Positions 11,635-24,108 of a stretch of 64,000 nucleotides of DNA are shown one piece after another. The DNA comes from Xenopus tropicalis. Lineage: Eukaryota > Chordata > Amphibia > Anura > Pipidae. The stretch's first letter is position 1; the number at the start of each line of letters is the position of its first letter. The notes beneath the pieces were generated by a model. The model did not search any database, was not told the origin of the DNA, and worked only from the letters and a program-made list of their open reading frames with translations. Made by a program: the position numbers and the translations under genes. The stretch spans positions 21,791,212 through 21,855,211 of the forward strand of contig NC_030679.2 in NCBI RefSeq assembly GCF_000004195.4. Direction: 5' to 3'.

Positions 11635-12214
11635 CAGTGGTCCCCAACCTTTCTTAAGGTCCCCATACACGGGCCAACTATAGCTGCCGATATCGGTCCC
11701 TTGGACCGATTCGGCAGATAATCGGCCCGTGTATGGGGAGAGCAGAGCGGCCTGGTCGACCGATATCTGGCCTGAAATTGGCCAGATCTCGATCGGCCAG
11801 GTTAGAAAATCTGGTCGGATCGGGGACCACATCGGCTCGTTGATGCGGTCCCCGATCCGACTGCCCCATTGCCGCCCACATAATCCGACATCGCCAAGCG
11901 AGCGGATCTGCTCGTGTATGGCCACCTTTACTCGTGAGCCACAGTCAAATGTAAAAAGACTTGGAGAGCAACACATGCACCATAATAGTTCATGGAGGAG
12001 CCAAATAAGGGCTGTGATTGGCTATTAGGTACCCTCTATGCACACTGTCAGCTTACAGGGGCTTAATTTGGTAGTAAACCTTGTTTTTATTCAACCAAAA
12101 CTTGCCCCCAAGTCAGAAATGTATAAATAACTACCTGGTTTGGGGGCACTGAGAGCAACATCCAAGGGGTTGGGGAGCAACATGTTGCCCTGAGTCACTG
12201 GTTGGGGATCACTG
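11635..12214. mobile_element. Family E hAT-like MITE, split by family D
   Basis: The termini are CAGTGGTCCCCAACC and the complement of CAGTGATCCCCAACC, a typical hAT end. The flanks ctctattc (11,627-11,634) and ctttattc (12,215-12,222) are an 8-bp duplication with one mismatch, as expected for hAT. The inside matches the copy at 47,413-47,729 (gtgagccacagtcaaatgta, gggctgtgattggctatta). The element is broken at 11,657-11,927 by a family D MITE. Confidence 0.88.
11657..11927. mobile_element. Family D MITE inserted in a hAT-like MITE
   Basis: The ends are aggtccccatacacggg and gtgtatggccacct. Both flanks are TTA (11,654-11,656 and 11,928-11,930). Removing the element and one TTA restores the uninterrupted host word aacctttcttactcgtga seen at 47,425-47,442, so the 3-bp duplication is read directly. 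Confidence 0.9.
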
Positions 12215-12222
12215 CTTTATTC

Positions 12223-13183
12223 ACTCATACTGTATTGTTTGTTAAAAGGGAAAACAGAATATACATTGCTGTATTTATTTTATTCTTGGTATTTTAGACG
12301 TTGTCCAGAACTGTTCATTGGCACAAAAGCTGCTGGGTCCCGTGGCAGGTTAAAGATTACATCCATCACTCTGCCCCTTAAGGAGATAATAAAATGATGC
12401 CATAGCTTAGAATATTCATTCTCTGTATAAACTCATTTGTACATATAAACTGAAGCTGTCAACTTACTGACTGAATCATGGCTCTGCAATCTAATCATCT
12501 GCATATCTGCATTTATGAATATAAGTAGCGGTTCCCATACTGCTTCGCTTTGCCAAGGTAACATTAACTCTCAACCTGCAACTCCCACTGACTTTGCTAA
12601 ACAATGCTCATTTTCCCTGCGTATCAGTGGTCTGTCCAGTGTATGTGGTGTGTAGGGTGGGGAGGTATCATAAAAAAAATAGGCTAAGCTGGGAGACTGA
12701 GGTTGGGGCCTGAGGCTAAAATAAAAAGCTATAATTATATGTTACTCAATCTTGATTTATAGTTTCCTTTTCTGCAGTAGATACATAATCCGGTTGCTCT
12801 TCAAATTTGTTTCTGCAGTGTGAGCATAAATATAATTCTTAATAGATCTATATTTACTGTGTATGTGTGTTTATGTGATGGGGGTTACTGAACCCTTTCT
12901 AATATAATGTGTATTATATTACCATCATCATCAATTTTCATGACCGTATAAAAGAGCCAAGTGATGCAGTCACTGAATAGTTTATAGCGGGGGTTCTTTA
13001 TTCCTTACATGTTTTAATGAGTCTTTTGGCACGGATGATGTCACTAATTACATCAGAATGATGACATCACTAAGCGCTGTTCCTAAAAATACATTTCACA
13101 AGTTATTCAGGACTCGTTTTCATTCAGTAATGTGGACATACACTGTTTGAGGGGTATAGGGCTATAAGGGGCAAACGATCAGT
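12223..13183. other. Gene-free stretch
   Basis: AT-rich DNA with no exon, RNA gene or clear transposon terminus. Confidence 0.45.
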
Positions 13184-13950
13184 GCTCCTAATGGGTTTCT
13201 TTAATGTTTAAATAATCTTTTAGTAGATTTAAGGTATGAAGATCCAAATTATGGTAAGATCCCTTATTTGGAAACCCCAGGTCCTGAGCATTCTGGATAA
13301 TGGGTCCCATACCTGTACAGGTATTGGACCCATTATTCAGAATGCTCGGGACCAAGGGTAATCTGGATAAGTTGTCTTTCCGTAATTTGGATCTCCATAC
13401 GTTAGGTCTGCTAAAAAATCACTTAAACAGTAATAAAACCCAATAGGATTGTTTTGCCTCCAATAAGGATTAATTATATCTTAGTTGGGATCAAGTACAA
13501 GTACTGTTTTATTATTACAGAGAAAAGGGAATAATTTAACCATTAAATAAACCCAATAGGGCTGTTCTGCCCCCAATAAGGGGTAATTATATCTTAGTTT
13601 GGATCAAGTACAGGTACTGTTTTATTATTACAGAGAAAAGGGAATCATTTAACCATTAAATAAACCCAATAGGGCTGTTCTGCCCCCAATAAGGGGTAAT
13701 TATATCTTAGTTGGGATCAAGTACAGGTACTGTTTTATTATTACAGAGAAAAGGGAATCATTTAACCATTAAATAAACCCAATAGGGCTGTTCTGCCCCC
13801 AATAAGGGGTAATTATATCTTAGTTGGGATCAAGTACAAGGTACTGTTTTATTATTACAGAGAAAAGGGAATCATTTAACCATTAAATAAACCCAATAGG
13901 GCTGTTCTGCCCCCAATAAGGGGTAATTATATCTTAGTTGGGATCAAGAT
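13184..13950. repeat. Two abutting family A MITEs with a 4-unit 113-bp array
   Basis: A right-half family A element ends at 13,316 (cccatacctgt), and the next begins at 13,317 (acaggtattggaccc). The second carries four tandem units of 113 bp, each with the words ctgttttattattacagag, aacccaatagggctgttctg and ggggtaattatatcttagtt. Its right terminus is cut off near 13,950. The units are nearly identical to those at 55.9-56.9 kb. Confidence 0.85.
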
Positions 13951-14756
13951 CCATACTTGTACAAGCAAGATATCAATAGTGACAAAAGCCAAGTGCCCTG
14001 GTAGAAGAAGCCAGCAGCCCAGTTGGGTTAATCAGCAGCCTGGAAATGTAGGTTTGTACAGCAGGCCTCGGGCTACTAACCTGATATTGCAGCCTATTGA
14101 TGAGTCTCACTGAGTAATTCTGTGTTTGCCAGATACTTGAATAAGTGGCTAAAATATTTAAGTAGTGTGTCATAAATCAAACACCTTGTAAATGTTCATT
14201 CCTGGGTGATTAGCCTTCTATGGTTTAAGGTTCCCATTCAAGAGAAAGGGGAAACATGAGTCAATGTTGCTTCTAGGTGAAAGGGGATTTTGTATCATTC
14301 ATAAATATTTATTTAAAGGTTAGCACACACCTTTTCAGTAGCCCTTCTTATAGGAAGGGTGCATGTTTTTCCTTTTATTATATTTTTAGCAGAGATCCTT
14401 AGTTCTGTGCACGTTGCCATGCTGCTTGGGCTGACAAGGAAAGGGGGACACAGTCTGGCCTCTAATAAAACCATGTCCATGTTATTAGGGATGTAATTGC
14501 CCTCCCTGTCATATTAGTAATTACAGACAAATCTCTATCAAGGAAAGATGTGCATTTTCCATAGCAGTGCTACACTGAGGTGCTACACCCTAGTACCAAT
14601 GACCCCCCCCCCCCTTTGGACCTTATTGTGTTGAATGGAAACAACTTTTGCTTGTGTTACTCATTTCATAGGCCAATTCTATCTATAGAGGCCCATCTAG
14701 CTGGTGTAACCAATGGTGCTAACCAATGATAAGTTCCACATATTGTGCAAATAGGC
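13951..14756. other. Gene-free stretch
   Basis: No exon or complete repeat is recognised. A run of C lies near 14,605-14,614. Confidence 0.4.
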
Positions 14757-15046
14757 CAGTGATCCCCAGCCAGTGACTCCCCAACCCCTTGGATGTTGCT
14801 CCCTGCCACCTCAAAGCAAGTGCTTATTTTTGAATTCCTGGATTGAAGGCAAGTTTTGGTTGCATAAAAACCAGTTGTACTGGCAAACAGAGCCTCCTGT
14901 AGGCTGTCCGTCCACATAGGGGGTACCAAATAGCCAATCACAGCCTATATCTGGCACCCCAGGAACATTTCTCCTGCGTTTATTGTTCACCCACTATTTT
15001 TACATTTGAATGTGGTTCTCAGGTAAAAAAAAGGTTGGGGATCCCG
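14757..15046. mobile_element. Family E hAT-like MITE, diverged, reverse orientation
   Basis: It starts cagtgatccccagccagtga and ends aaggttggggatcccgg. The internal words ccccaaccccttggatgttg and aaaaccagttgtac match the reverse complement of the copy at 47,413-47,729. The 8-bp duplication is no longer clear. Confidence 0.7.
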
Positions 15047-15441
15047 GAATAAGCTATGTATTCAACTATAGGCAGCCTCGCTAATTTCTTATCTGAGAAT
15101 GATTCTGTAGTCCAAACCCTTTTTATTGTGAGATTCACTGAACTCGCTGCCTTCAGAAAAAACCTTCATTTATTCCACCCTAAGAGCCAATGTGTGCAAA
15201 CAGTGAAACTAGTGGCTTGTGTGAAACAAACAATGGGGTGTGGAATGCAAGTTATTCCATTTGACCAAATTTATGTTGAGAAAAACAAACAAAAACTCCC
15301 CTTATTCTCTAAGTTCAGAACACATATCAACAGGTTCATCTTACACAGAAGTGCTACCATTAACAGCTGCGTGTAAACTTTGCCTCCATTAAATCATTCT
15401 CTCGTTTTCTTAAATCGCACTCTACAGAAACGAGTGATAAC

Positions 15442-15600
15442 CAGGGCTCATTTATCAACACTGGGCAATTTTTCCCATAGGCAACCAATCAAGGATTGGC
15501 TTTTTTTAGCCATCTGCATGTAGAACAATGAATGCAACAATTGGTTGCCATAGGTTACTGCCCATGGACAAATTTGCCCAGTGTTGATAAATGACCCCTG
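15442..15600. mobile_element. Short MITE with gggcaa/ttgccc palindrome (family F)
   Basis: The ends cagggctcatttatcaacac and gtgttgataaatgacccctg are inverted repeats of about 20 bp. The internal arms include cccataggcaacc and ggttgccataggttactgc. The length is 159 bp and there is no coding content. Confidence 0.78.
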
Positions 15601-15949
15601 GGTGCGTAGGAAAGACGTCAGGCTCAGTGTGCGCAAGCCAAGCAAGTGGTCAGAGACTGGATTTGTGGTTAAGCTGCATATGCACAAAGACTTTCTATGA
15701 CTTACACTTTGACGTTTTCACTGTCATCATGGGCAGAACAAGAGGAAGCAGATCTTGTGATATCTGGTTGGGAAGAGGACTTTGGGGTGCCTAATGGGGT
15801 GCCTAATGGAGCCTTTACTGATTAGTAATTTCAGTATAGATTTGCACCTTCTCAAGGTTTTTGTGGCCCATTAAATTAGCTCGGCAACTACTTGATATTC
15901 CACTGTCTCCATTCAAACACATTATTATTATTATTAAAGGCTATATGAT

Positions 15950-16380
15950 CTGATATCTAGAAACCCATTATACAAAAAGCTCTGAATTAGGGAAAGGTGG
16001 TCTCCCATAGACTCCATTATAATTAAATAATTCAAATGGTTTTCTTTTTCTCTGTAACAATAAAACAGTACCTTGTACTTGATCCCAACTAAGATATAAT
16101 TACCCCTTATTGGGGGCAGAACAGCCCTATTGGGTTTATTTAATGGTTAAATGATTCCCTTTTCTCTGTAATAATAAAACAGTACCTGTACTTGATCCCA
16201 ACTAAGATATAATTACCCCTTATTGGGGGCAGAACAGTCCTATTGGGTTTATTTAATGGTTAAATGATTCCCTTTTCTCTGTAATAATAATACAGTACCT
16301 GTACTTGATCCCAACTAAGATATAATTATCCCTTATTGGGGACAAAACAATCCTATTGGGTTTATTGGGTTTTAAGCAGG
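15950..16380 (-). repeat. Family A MITE with a 3-unit 113-bp array, reverse orientation
   Basis: Three tandem units in reverse orientation carry the words ctctgtaataataaaacag, gatcccaactaagatataat and cttattgggggcagaaca. The left end (aaacccattatac) and right end are degenerate. An open frame of 140 codons on the - strand running into this block is a by-product of the repeat. Confidence 0.8.
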
Positions 16381-16474
16381 TCAAAAACTCTGGTGAGGTA
16401 CTAATGCATTGGTTACTCCTGGTGACTAAAGTCCAGCACTGACATCTTTGTCCATCTTTCAGGTATGCACTGCC

Positions 16475-16830
16475 CTTAGGGTTGCCACCTGGCCAGTATT
16501 TGATTGGCGAAGCTGATAAAATGCCAGCTAAGGCTGGGACTGGTATTATAAATTTACCGGCAATGTACATGCCAGTAAATTTATAATAAGTAGTTAATCC
16601 TCCCTCGGCACTTATCTGCCCCATCCCACCTCTAATTCGCTTTCTAGCACCCACATACTCACCAGAACTCAACACCGACTGTACAACCCCACCCCTTGTG
16701 TCATCACTCTGCCCATCTACTTCATAACCTTGCCCGCCTATGTCATGACCCGCCCCCTGGTGGACCCACCTCCTACCCCAGCCTGTATCCTTTTAATCAA
16801 AAGTTAGCAACCCTAACTGTCCTGTGATGG
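16475..16830. repeat. Fragments of a 'gggttgccacctggccag' repeat
   Basis: The words cttagggttgccacctggcc, ttaccggcaatgtacatgcc, gtcatgacccgccccctgg and gttagcaaccctaac are dispersed-repeat words also seen near 10,931-11,055, 33,190-33,275 and 42,150-42,700. The boundaries are unclear. Confidence 0.5.
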
Positions 16831-17830
16831 GCACAACCAGCAGGGAAGAAGATGGAAGTGCAGCACTGTTAAAAAGTACCCCGGGGTAGAAGGTAGCCAA
16901 TTTTAGTCAGTGGGGGGTGGGGGGCTAACAAAATGGCAACCTTAGTAATTTTGACCTCTATACTCATTAAACTAATGGCACAATGTGTGTCTTTAAACTG
17001 AGGCCTGTGTGACTGCCAAGGTGATTGTTTGGGTTGAATGATAAAGTCCAATATGTGTGGAAATGGGGGGCACATGGTATTTTACATTCTTCACACTGCT
17101 TCTTCAGGTAACATGAAGCTCTATAGGAAATCTACATTTGCTACATTCTATAGCTTTTAGGGTTTTCTATATTGCAGGTTTGGTCATTTGGAAGGGAAAA
17201 GTGGTGGGCCACGTATTTTCCCTCCTAGTGCCAACAGAGGCCTGCCAATAAAGCCACCTACAACTCTGATTATACGAGATTTACACAAGATTTACGATGC
17301 AACACACACACCCCAGAGGCAGATTCAATAAAACAACCTATGGAAATCATTTACATTTGTTCCTTGAGGCAGTCAGATGGGTTTAAACACATTTAACTGT
17401 TAATATTGATAAACTCAATTTCTCCCACATTTACCCCCTTCTTTCTTAACATACAATATAACTGCACAATAAACTACACAATAAAAAATCACCTGCCCTT
17501 TTCTGAAGTGAAATTTAAGATACTATACAGTTGCTAAGGTGAGTGATCTTGGCAACCAGTAGGCGTCTTGATTGTAAGATTGGATTGATGTTGTTGGTCT
17601 TATTATTTGATGAAACAGCACTTTTTTTTTTTTTTGGCTAGAATTCCAGCGTTAAGACAAGACCATTCTACACTGTGCCCACGGCACCTTGTATGGGATG
17701 GACCAATATGGGCACAAAGCAGTGCCATTTTGGTAAATCGCACACAAGCTGTGGCACATTTCCCCTGTATCTGTGTTGGAATGGTGTCGTTTCTGGCATT
17801 TTAACAATAATAAAAAAATAAAATTTTTAT
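16831..17830. other. Gene-free stretch
   Basis: No coding or structured signal is recognised. A poly-T run lies at 17,621-17,635. Confidence 0.4.
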
Positions 17831-17995
17831 AGGGTTATGTAATAAAAGACTTTAAGTTTGCCCAGGAGCAGTAACCCATAGCAACCAATCAGCAGGTAGC
17901 ATTTACTAGCCACCTGTTTAAAAACAAACATCTTACTGGTTGCTATAGGTTACTGCTCCTGGGCAAACGTAGTGACTTTTATTACATATGGGGGT
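17831..17995. mobile_element. Family G MITE with CCAAT words
   Basis: The ends agggttatgtaataaaag and cttttattacatatggggg pair as inverted repeats, as do the inner arms aggagcagtaacccatagc and ggttactgctcct. A second good copy is at 36,487-36,640. Decayed copies lie near 33,445-33,545 and 60,105-60,250. Confidence 0.78.
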
Positions 17996-18879
17996 TAATG
18001 TTAAAAATTCATTTGGCTTTGCATTGAGCCCCCTAGCTTTCAGCACCCCCAGATGTATATGCCTGCCTCATCTCTGATCCTATTGAAATTTAAATAGTCA
18101 GCGGCCATGTTGCCTGCTCCATGCAGCTAGAGCCAACCAGAAACAAGCACACATGGCGCCTAGTAGTGACATCACTCTTGCATTCCCTGTCCTGGTTTAT
18201 AGTTCGCATAGCCCTGAACTTGGTGACTGTTACAGACACATGTTTTTATATTTGCCTTGTTTAATATACACAAAACTTTGACCAGTTTCTTTAGACCAAA
18301 GTACCTGCAAAGCTGTTTCCATGCTTTCCATTTCCTAATACACAAACATATATTTATATTGAAAATAACATTGTATATAGGGCAATTCACTGTACTAGTT
18401 AAGATAATGGTTTCAATTGTGCCATAAACAAAAGGGAAAAATAACATTTTATTACTTACTGTACATTTTTATGATATGACTGTGGTTAATGCACTTTTTA
18501 ATTGAAGGTCACGTTATTTTACACCGATGGTTCAAGTCAAAGTGACACACAGTGTGCCTGCAGTGATCTGGCACAGTGGGAAATGATCCCCGTTGCTATA
18601 AAGGGAAAGCAGAACCCTTTTCTCTGTAAAGGTACCTGCAACCTATAATACTGCACAAAAATAAATGTATTTGGTATCTTTCTCAGCACCTACACTGCTG
18701 GTTCCAGTCCAATGGTACCTGAACATACTTCTTGTAAATCTACAGCCTAATTCTACAGCAGTAAGCTAACTATATACACACTCTTTACCTTCAAATATGT
18801 GGTAAACTTCACAACTGCACTCACATTTCATCGCAAATCAGGTGCAATTACACAGAGGTCCATCTGGTGTTATTTCCAT

Positions 18880-19065
18880 TATTTAGTAACATAGTAAGTT
18901 AGGTTGAAAAAAGACGTACGTCCATCACCTTCAACCATAATGCCTATATACTGTATAACCTGCCTAACTGCTAGTTGATCCAGAGGAAGGCAAAAACCCC
19001 ATTTGAAGCCTCTCTAATTTGCCGCAGAGGGGAAAAAATTCCTTCCTGACTCCAACATACAGTAC
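18880..19065. repeat. Dispersed amphibian repeat, class unknown
   Basis: The words acatagtaagttaggttgaa, aaagacgtacgtccatcacc and ttccttcctgactcc are familiar as an abundant amphibian repeat. I cannot assign a class from this single copy, and its ends are not defined. Confidence 0.45.
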
Positions 19066-19269
19066 ATACTTGACATACAAGTGTTGTCTGCATCCGTTTC
19101 TTTAGGCTCAAGTGTGCTGCCCCTATTGATGCTGGGCACAAAGGGCACCCTGGAGCTACCAGATAACAGTATAAGTTCCAAACCTGAGCACTGCAAAACA
19201 AACAAAAAAAAATTCAAAAGTGAAGACCAACTGCAAATTGTCTTAAAATGTTGCTATCTCCACCACACT

Positions 19270-19525
19270 AAATTTGGCCATACACGGGCAGATCCGCTTG
19301 CTTGGCGGCAATGGGGCAGTCGGTTCGGGGACCGCATCAACGCGCCGATGCGGTCCCCGATCCGACTGGACTTTCTAACCTGGGCGATCAATATCTGCCC
19401 AATTTCAGGCCAGATATCGGTCGGCCAGGCCCCTCGGTTCTGCCTCTACATGGGCCGATAAGCTGCCAAATCGGTCCAAGGGGCCGATATCGGCAGCTAT
19501 AATCGGCCCGTGTATGGGGACCTTA
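19270..19525. mobile_element. Family D MITE
   Basis: It runs from tttggccatacacgggc to gtgtatggggacctta. The central words cggggaccgcatc and gatgcggtccccga are perfect complements. Flanking TAA/TTA words are present but the duplication is not exact. Open frames on both strands reflect the palindromic CpG-rich content. Confidence 0.78.
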
Positions 19526-20348
19526 TGGCATGCAATCATATTAAGGGTATACTGAGCACTGAAACGCAAAACTATCCATTTTCGCACAGATATTCGCTCA
19601 GTGTGTCTCCACTCAGGCCAATTCTGTGCCCGTCTGTGCAGAGGAACAACTGAGCGGATGGGAACACACTAGCTTCCCTCTGCCTGTGGGGGAAATGCAG
19701 ATGGAGAGAAGCAGAGCCCAGTGCCACCTCAGGGTTCCTAGCCACCTGAAGCAGCCAAGTTGATGGCACCATCACTCCCTTCCCCTGCTCTTTTTCATGT
19801 CGAGGGGGCTGCATCATTAGTGCAGAGAGAGCAGTAGTGCTCCCTCTGCTTGAACTGTACACAACATTTCTGCATAAATGCTATTATGCAAACTGCCATG
19901 CTGATTGCTTTGGCAGAGGTAAACATTCTTCAAATACATTACCGAACTATTATCTCTAGTCACCATAATAAACTGCAAGTGGAATCATGCTTTTGTTGTT
20001 CATGGCACTGTTTATTAGTCTTGGGTCCGCAGATGTTGCTGGACTGCAACTCCCAGAATGATCTAGGAATGTTGAAAGACATAGTTCTGCACCATCTGGT
20101 GACTCAAGGCTTAGTGAAATAAATCTGCAATTGCAGAATACAGTTTACGGTTTACAAGTACAGAGGCTGATCCTATGTATTAAAGTGGTTACACATTACA
20201 GAATTATAGTTGGTTTAAGCACAATACAGGATGGGGCATGATCCAGTTGCTATGGAAACAGATAAAAATATATATAAATAAAGGACTGTGCTCAACAGGT
20301 ATAATCATAAGGTTAATGCAATGGGAAGCAAGTTAATCATTTACAAGA

Positions 20349-20580
20349 CATGTATGTATGTATGTATGTATGTATAATTTTATTTATAAAGCGCTACTTA
20401 TGTATGCAGCACTGTACAGTAGAATACATTAATACAAACAGGGGGTTAATAAGATAATAATAGATAAATACAAAGTACAACAATAAATACAGATAAATAC
20501 AAGATAAATACAGTTGCAATAAGTTAAGAGTCAAAGACACAAGAGGAAGGTCGTCCCTGCCCCGTAGAGCTTACAATCTA
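20349..20580 (-). repeat. CR1/L2-type LINE 3' end, reverse, with (ATGT)n tail
   Basis: On the - strand the order is agattgtaagctctacgggg, then an AT-rich stretch, then the tail gcgctttataaataaaatta and a tetranucleotide run at 20,349-20,376. This is the usual 3' end of a CR1/L2-like LINE with its simple-repeat tail. No coding part remains. Confidence 0.6.
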
Positions 20581-21279
20581 TATGTAAGTAAACTACAGAA
20601 ATGGTATTAGAAATATGGGATAAACAATTCGGAAAAAAATTTCTGACGTGTTACTCCCTGTTTAAAGGTTGAATTAATGATTTTCAAGGGTGTTAGAGTT
20701 CAGCACTGCTGCTGAGCTCTAACACCCTAAAGATCAGACTGTTGACTGGAAGGAGGGGGGCAGGTGTGGCCAAAATGCACCCAAATTAATTTGAATTCAG
20801 GTTGGCATCTCTGTTGATATGTGTGTTAATTCCATTTCCTACTGTCAAGGCAGTGATTAAAAAACAGCAGATCATTTAGCAATACCATATTTCCACCCCA
20901 TAACCTTTGTCAATATGGAAAATAATGTGACTAAATGATTATATAGTATACCACTTACCCTATTAGTACCACAAGCCATCCACACCCTGTAGGCATAACC
21001 ACATAAAAGTACCATTGTGTTGCCAACACTGATTCTATAGTTCTTGGGCCCTTTCCTAGGCACATATTGGTTAATGTTCCTTAGTGGTGGGGATAGAAAA
21101 ACATAAGAAATAAACATATACAAATACACCTTATCATTATTAGAATTACAGCAGGTACATTTCTGATTTAGCTGCTTGGGAGAATACATTGAATCAAGGA
21201 ATGACATAAAAAGAGAAATGATATGCAGATTTTATCTTGAGGAAATTAAGTTATTTCAAATGTTATTTTTCTTTTGCAG
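20581..21279. other. Intron end and acceptor of the SYNPO exon
   Basis: The last bases, ttatttttcttttgcag, ending at 21,279, form a strong pyrimidine tract and AG acceptor. No other feature is recognised between 20,581 and this site. The preceding SYNPO exon, which must supply the first base of the split codon, was not identified in the window. Confidence 0.7.
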
Positions 21280-23186
21280 ATATTTCACGAAGCGTCAGCC
21301 TCACAGAAAAGGAGCTGAAGGAAGCGCAGTCTATCAGTGACGATTATGCTTCCCAACTGAGCCCTACACAGAGTAGCTGTTCCAAGGGAGCACTATTGTT
21401 TCATCGCCGCCGGCAAAAACTAAATGCCCTTGAGCAAAGGCAACATGAACTTATAGCACAGAGAGGGAACAAGGTTACTCAAGAGTCTCAAGATCATCAA
21501 GGAAAACAAAGTAACCAATTCAAATATGAAGTGAGAATTTTAAACTCTGTGTCAACAGAAAGTCAACGTAGGTCTTGTCCACCTCCAGTTGGAAAGAAAA
21601 TGGAAGACACATCATCTGACGCAGGGTATGCAGAAGAAACGGAAAATAGATGGGGAGATGACTTCAAAGAACCCGATTTCCCACCAGTTGATAATAGAGC
21701 CCCCTCACCAAGTGCATCAGAAGAAGACCCTCAAATTTCAATATGTGCAAACCTGAAGGAAAACCTGACAGTGTCAGATTCTAATGGTTTGGTCAATGAC
21801 ATTGTTGAAGACACTAAATCCCCTGTCAAAAGTGAGCAGAATGGTCAAACTAAAATGTACTCTGAAGTACATCTGACTCTGTCCAAACCTATCAATGTGG
21901 CTAACAGAACAGCTAGGCCTTTTGGATGTAAGCAGTCTTCTAAAGAAGATCAGCCTTTATCAGATAAAACTGCATTGATAGATCTTCTTCCACCACCAAC
22001 TTATGCTGAAACATTGTCAAGTCCACCACCAGTCACACGTGTTCGATCACCACCAGCATATTCTGCATTATATCCAACACAGACTGAGCATTTACACCCT
22101 GTAAATCAGGTAGTAACTCATGAAGAAGGCAGGGTGACGCCCCAGTCAAAGTCCGGAATCTTAGAGTCACTTGCAGCCCGCAGAGGACCTAGGAAATCGA
22201 TGTTCACATTCATTGAAAAGCCAAAGATGGCACCAAATCCTGACCTTTTGTCTATGATACAGACAGTAGATGAGAGACATTCAAAGCCCAATAAGCATGT
22301 AGAAACACGTGCTGAAGATGAACCCTTTGCACTTGGGGCAGAAGCTTCCAGTTTTCAAATCAATAGAGAGAACAGAGCAACAGATAATTCAGCACCTATT
22401 GAAAAAGTGCCTGATTGGTCAACTGGTCTGAAGTCTCCAGAGGTCAAAGCAAAGCCACCTCCTGTACCAAGCCAAGGTCTGACAGAAGCTACAGGGAAAG
22501 GTGCAGATTTATTTGCTAGGAGGCAATCCCGGATGGAAAGGTTTGTTGTTGAGTCCCCATCACCTTTTGATCCTGCCAGGTCACCTTCTCCTGCCATGTC
22601 CCTGCCACCTTCTTGGAAGTATGCCACAAATGCTCATACACCTCCCTCATTTAATCATTCAGCCAAAGTCAATCAAAGATCACCAAAACCTGCAATGCCA
22701 GTTGCAGTAACTAATACTGCCTCGGAGAGTGTACAGTCACAGAAAGAACTTGAGATTTCCAAACGGCAGCCTTACCAGCTTCAGTCTTCTCTGTTTATTC
22801 TCTCTCCAACCAAAGACCCTGTGAGTGCTCTTCCAAGAGCAGCCCCACCACCCAAGGCCATGGTGGAATCTTATCGTTTAGCAAGGCAAACGTCCTGTCC
22901 AACTTCTCCACTAACTCCATCCCCTACAGTGTATTCACCAGCTTACTTTAATTCAATCCGATCCCCTCCTGCGGTGTCTCCTTCTCCAGCCAGTGATACC
23001 CCAAATAATTTTGGAAGGCAAACACCAACCAATCAGGTTTCTACGATATCTCCAGTTCCTTTCTCAAGCACTGGAATAACATCTCCACGAACCAAAGCTG
23101 GGTACCAAGCACCTCGTCCAACATTCTCTGCCAGAAGTGCCGGCCTGGAGTCTCAGGTGTGGAAACCTTCTCCATATTACAAATAG
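21280..23186 (+). CDS. SYNPO: Synaptopodin, large exon (shared region plus short-form end)
   Basis: Synaptopodin is a proline-rich actin- and alpha-actinin-associated protein of podocyte foot processes and dendritic spines. This exon opens with two bases of a split codon after the acceptor at 21,279. It encodes the conserved SLTEKELKEAQ block, then YSEVHLTLSKP with NRTARPFG, two WW-binding PPxY motifs (PPTY 21,993-22,004; PPAY 22,050-22,061), RKSMFTFIEKPK near 22,192, EPFALGAEAS, ARRQSRME near 22,515, and APRPTFSARSAG with VWKPS at the end. These blocks match human SYNPO rather than SYNPO2 as I recall them. The ATG at 21,600 aligns with the start of the human short form and would give 528 residues when read through to TAG at 23,184. 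The earlier in-frame codons (21,280-21,599) belong to forms starting in an upstream exon. Internal frames on either strand are shadows. Confidence 0.93.
23151..23162 (+). other. SYNPO: Alternative splice donor inside the SYNPO exon
   Basis: TCTCAG|GTGTGG places a donor at 23,156/23,157, exactly between codons (phase 0). If unused, translation continues for nine residues (VWKPSPYYK) to a stop. If used, the exon joins 31,288, which also begins in phase 0. This matches the mammalian Synpo-short / Synpo-long choice. Confidence 0.8.
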
Positions 23187-24108
23187 TTAAGCTAAGAATC
23201 CAGCTTCAGTAATATTACTACTCAGCTACATTAGGTGGTAAAAATTCTGTGCCCAATGATCATATTGCAAAACTAAAAACTAGTTCTGTTATTCAGATGG
23301 TATACTTGATACGGTAAACAGTCACCGCACACATCAGTATCTACCAGCATAGCATGCAAAGAAATATAATAACATTATAAGGCACTCGTCATTCTTCTGC
23401 TCTTCACCTGGAACTTTGAACTTCTTCTGCTTTATCTTCTTTTTATCTGATTTACTTTTTCTTTTCAAATTTTGACGGACACCTAAGGCTTTGACTCTTA
23501 GTTCTTGCTTTGTCTTCTTTTATCTATTGTGACAATGTGTGTATAGTATATGTCAAAAAAAATCTCACTGTATTTTCGAGATGTTCTTGCATATAAAATT
23601 ATCTTGTTTCTTCCTCTATATCTTTACCTTTTTTAAGAATTCTTATAAACACACAGAATTACATGAAATAGAAGAATTTCAGCACAGGTATCACAAATTT
23701 CACTCATCTGAACAAAATGGAACTAATAACTAGTTACCGATTGTCCCTTGTATTATCAATGGCACCATAATGGTTTGTGCTTTTGCTACTCATGGTGCAT
23801 ATGGCACACTGCTCTTATACAGTATACAAAGCACAAATCAAGATGGCTCCATCTGTATGATGATTTTGAAGGTGTGTCACATAGGTTGCACAGGGGAGGC
23901 TGAAGGAATATTGTGCATTTTTAAATGGGACAAGTATTTTATGGATAAAAAAGAAGCAAACATAAGAATGAGACAGTGGTAAGCATAATGGAATGTATTT
24001 GGAAATGAGAGCAGAAATGGACTGTATGAAAGGCTCCATTGTTAAGGCCCATGAATATTAGCACTAAGAATTTGAATTTAATTTTAGAGGAAGCAGAAAA
24101 CCAATAAA
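23187..24108 (+). other. SYNPO: Probable 3' UTR of the SYNPO short form
   Basis: Unique AT-rich DNA follows the read-through stop. The first AATAAA on this strand is at 24,103-24,108, which would give a UTR of about 0.9 kb. The stretch is free of clear transposons, unlike the rest of the intron. There is no direct evidence that this signal is used. Confidence 0.45.
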
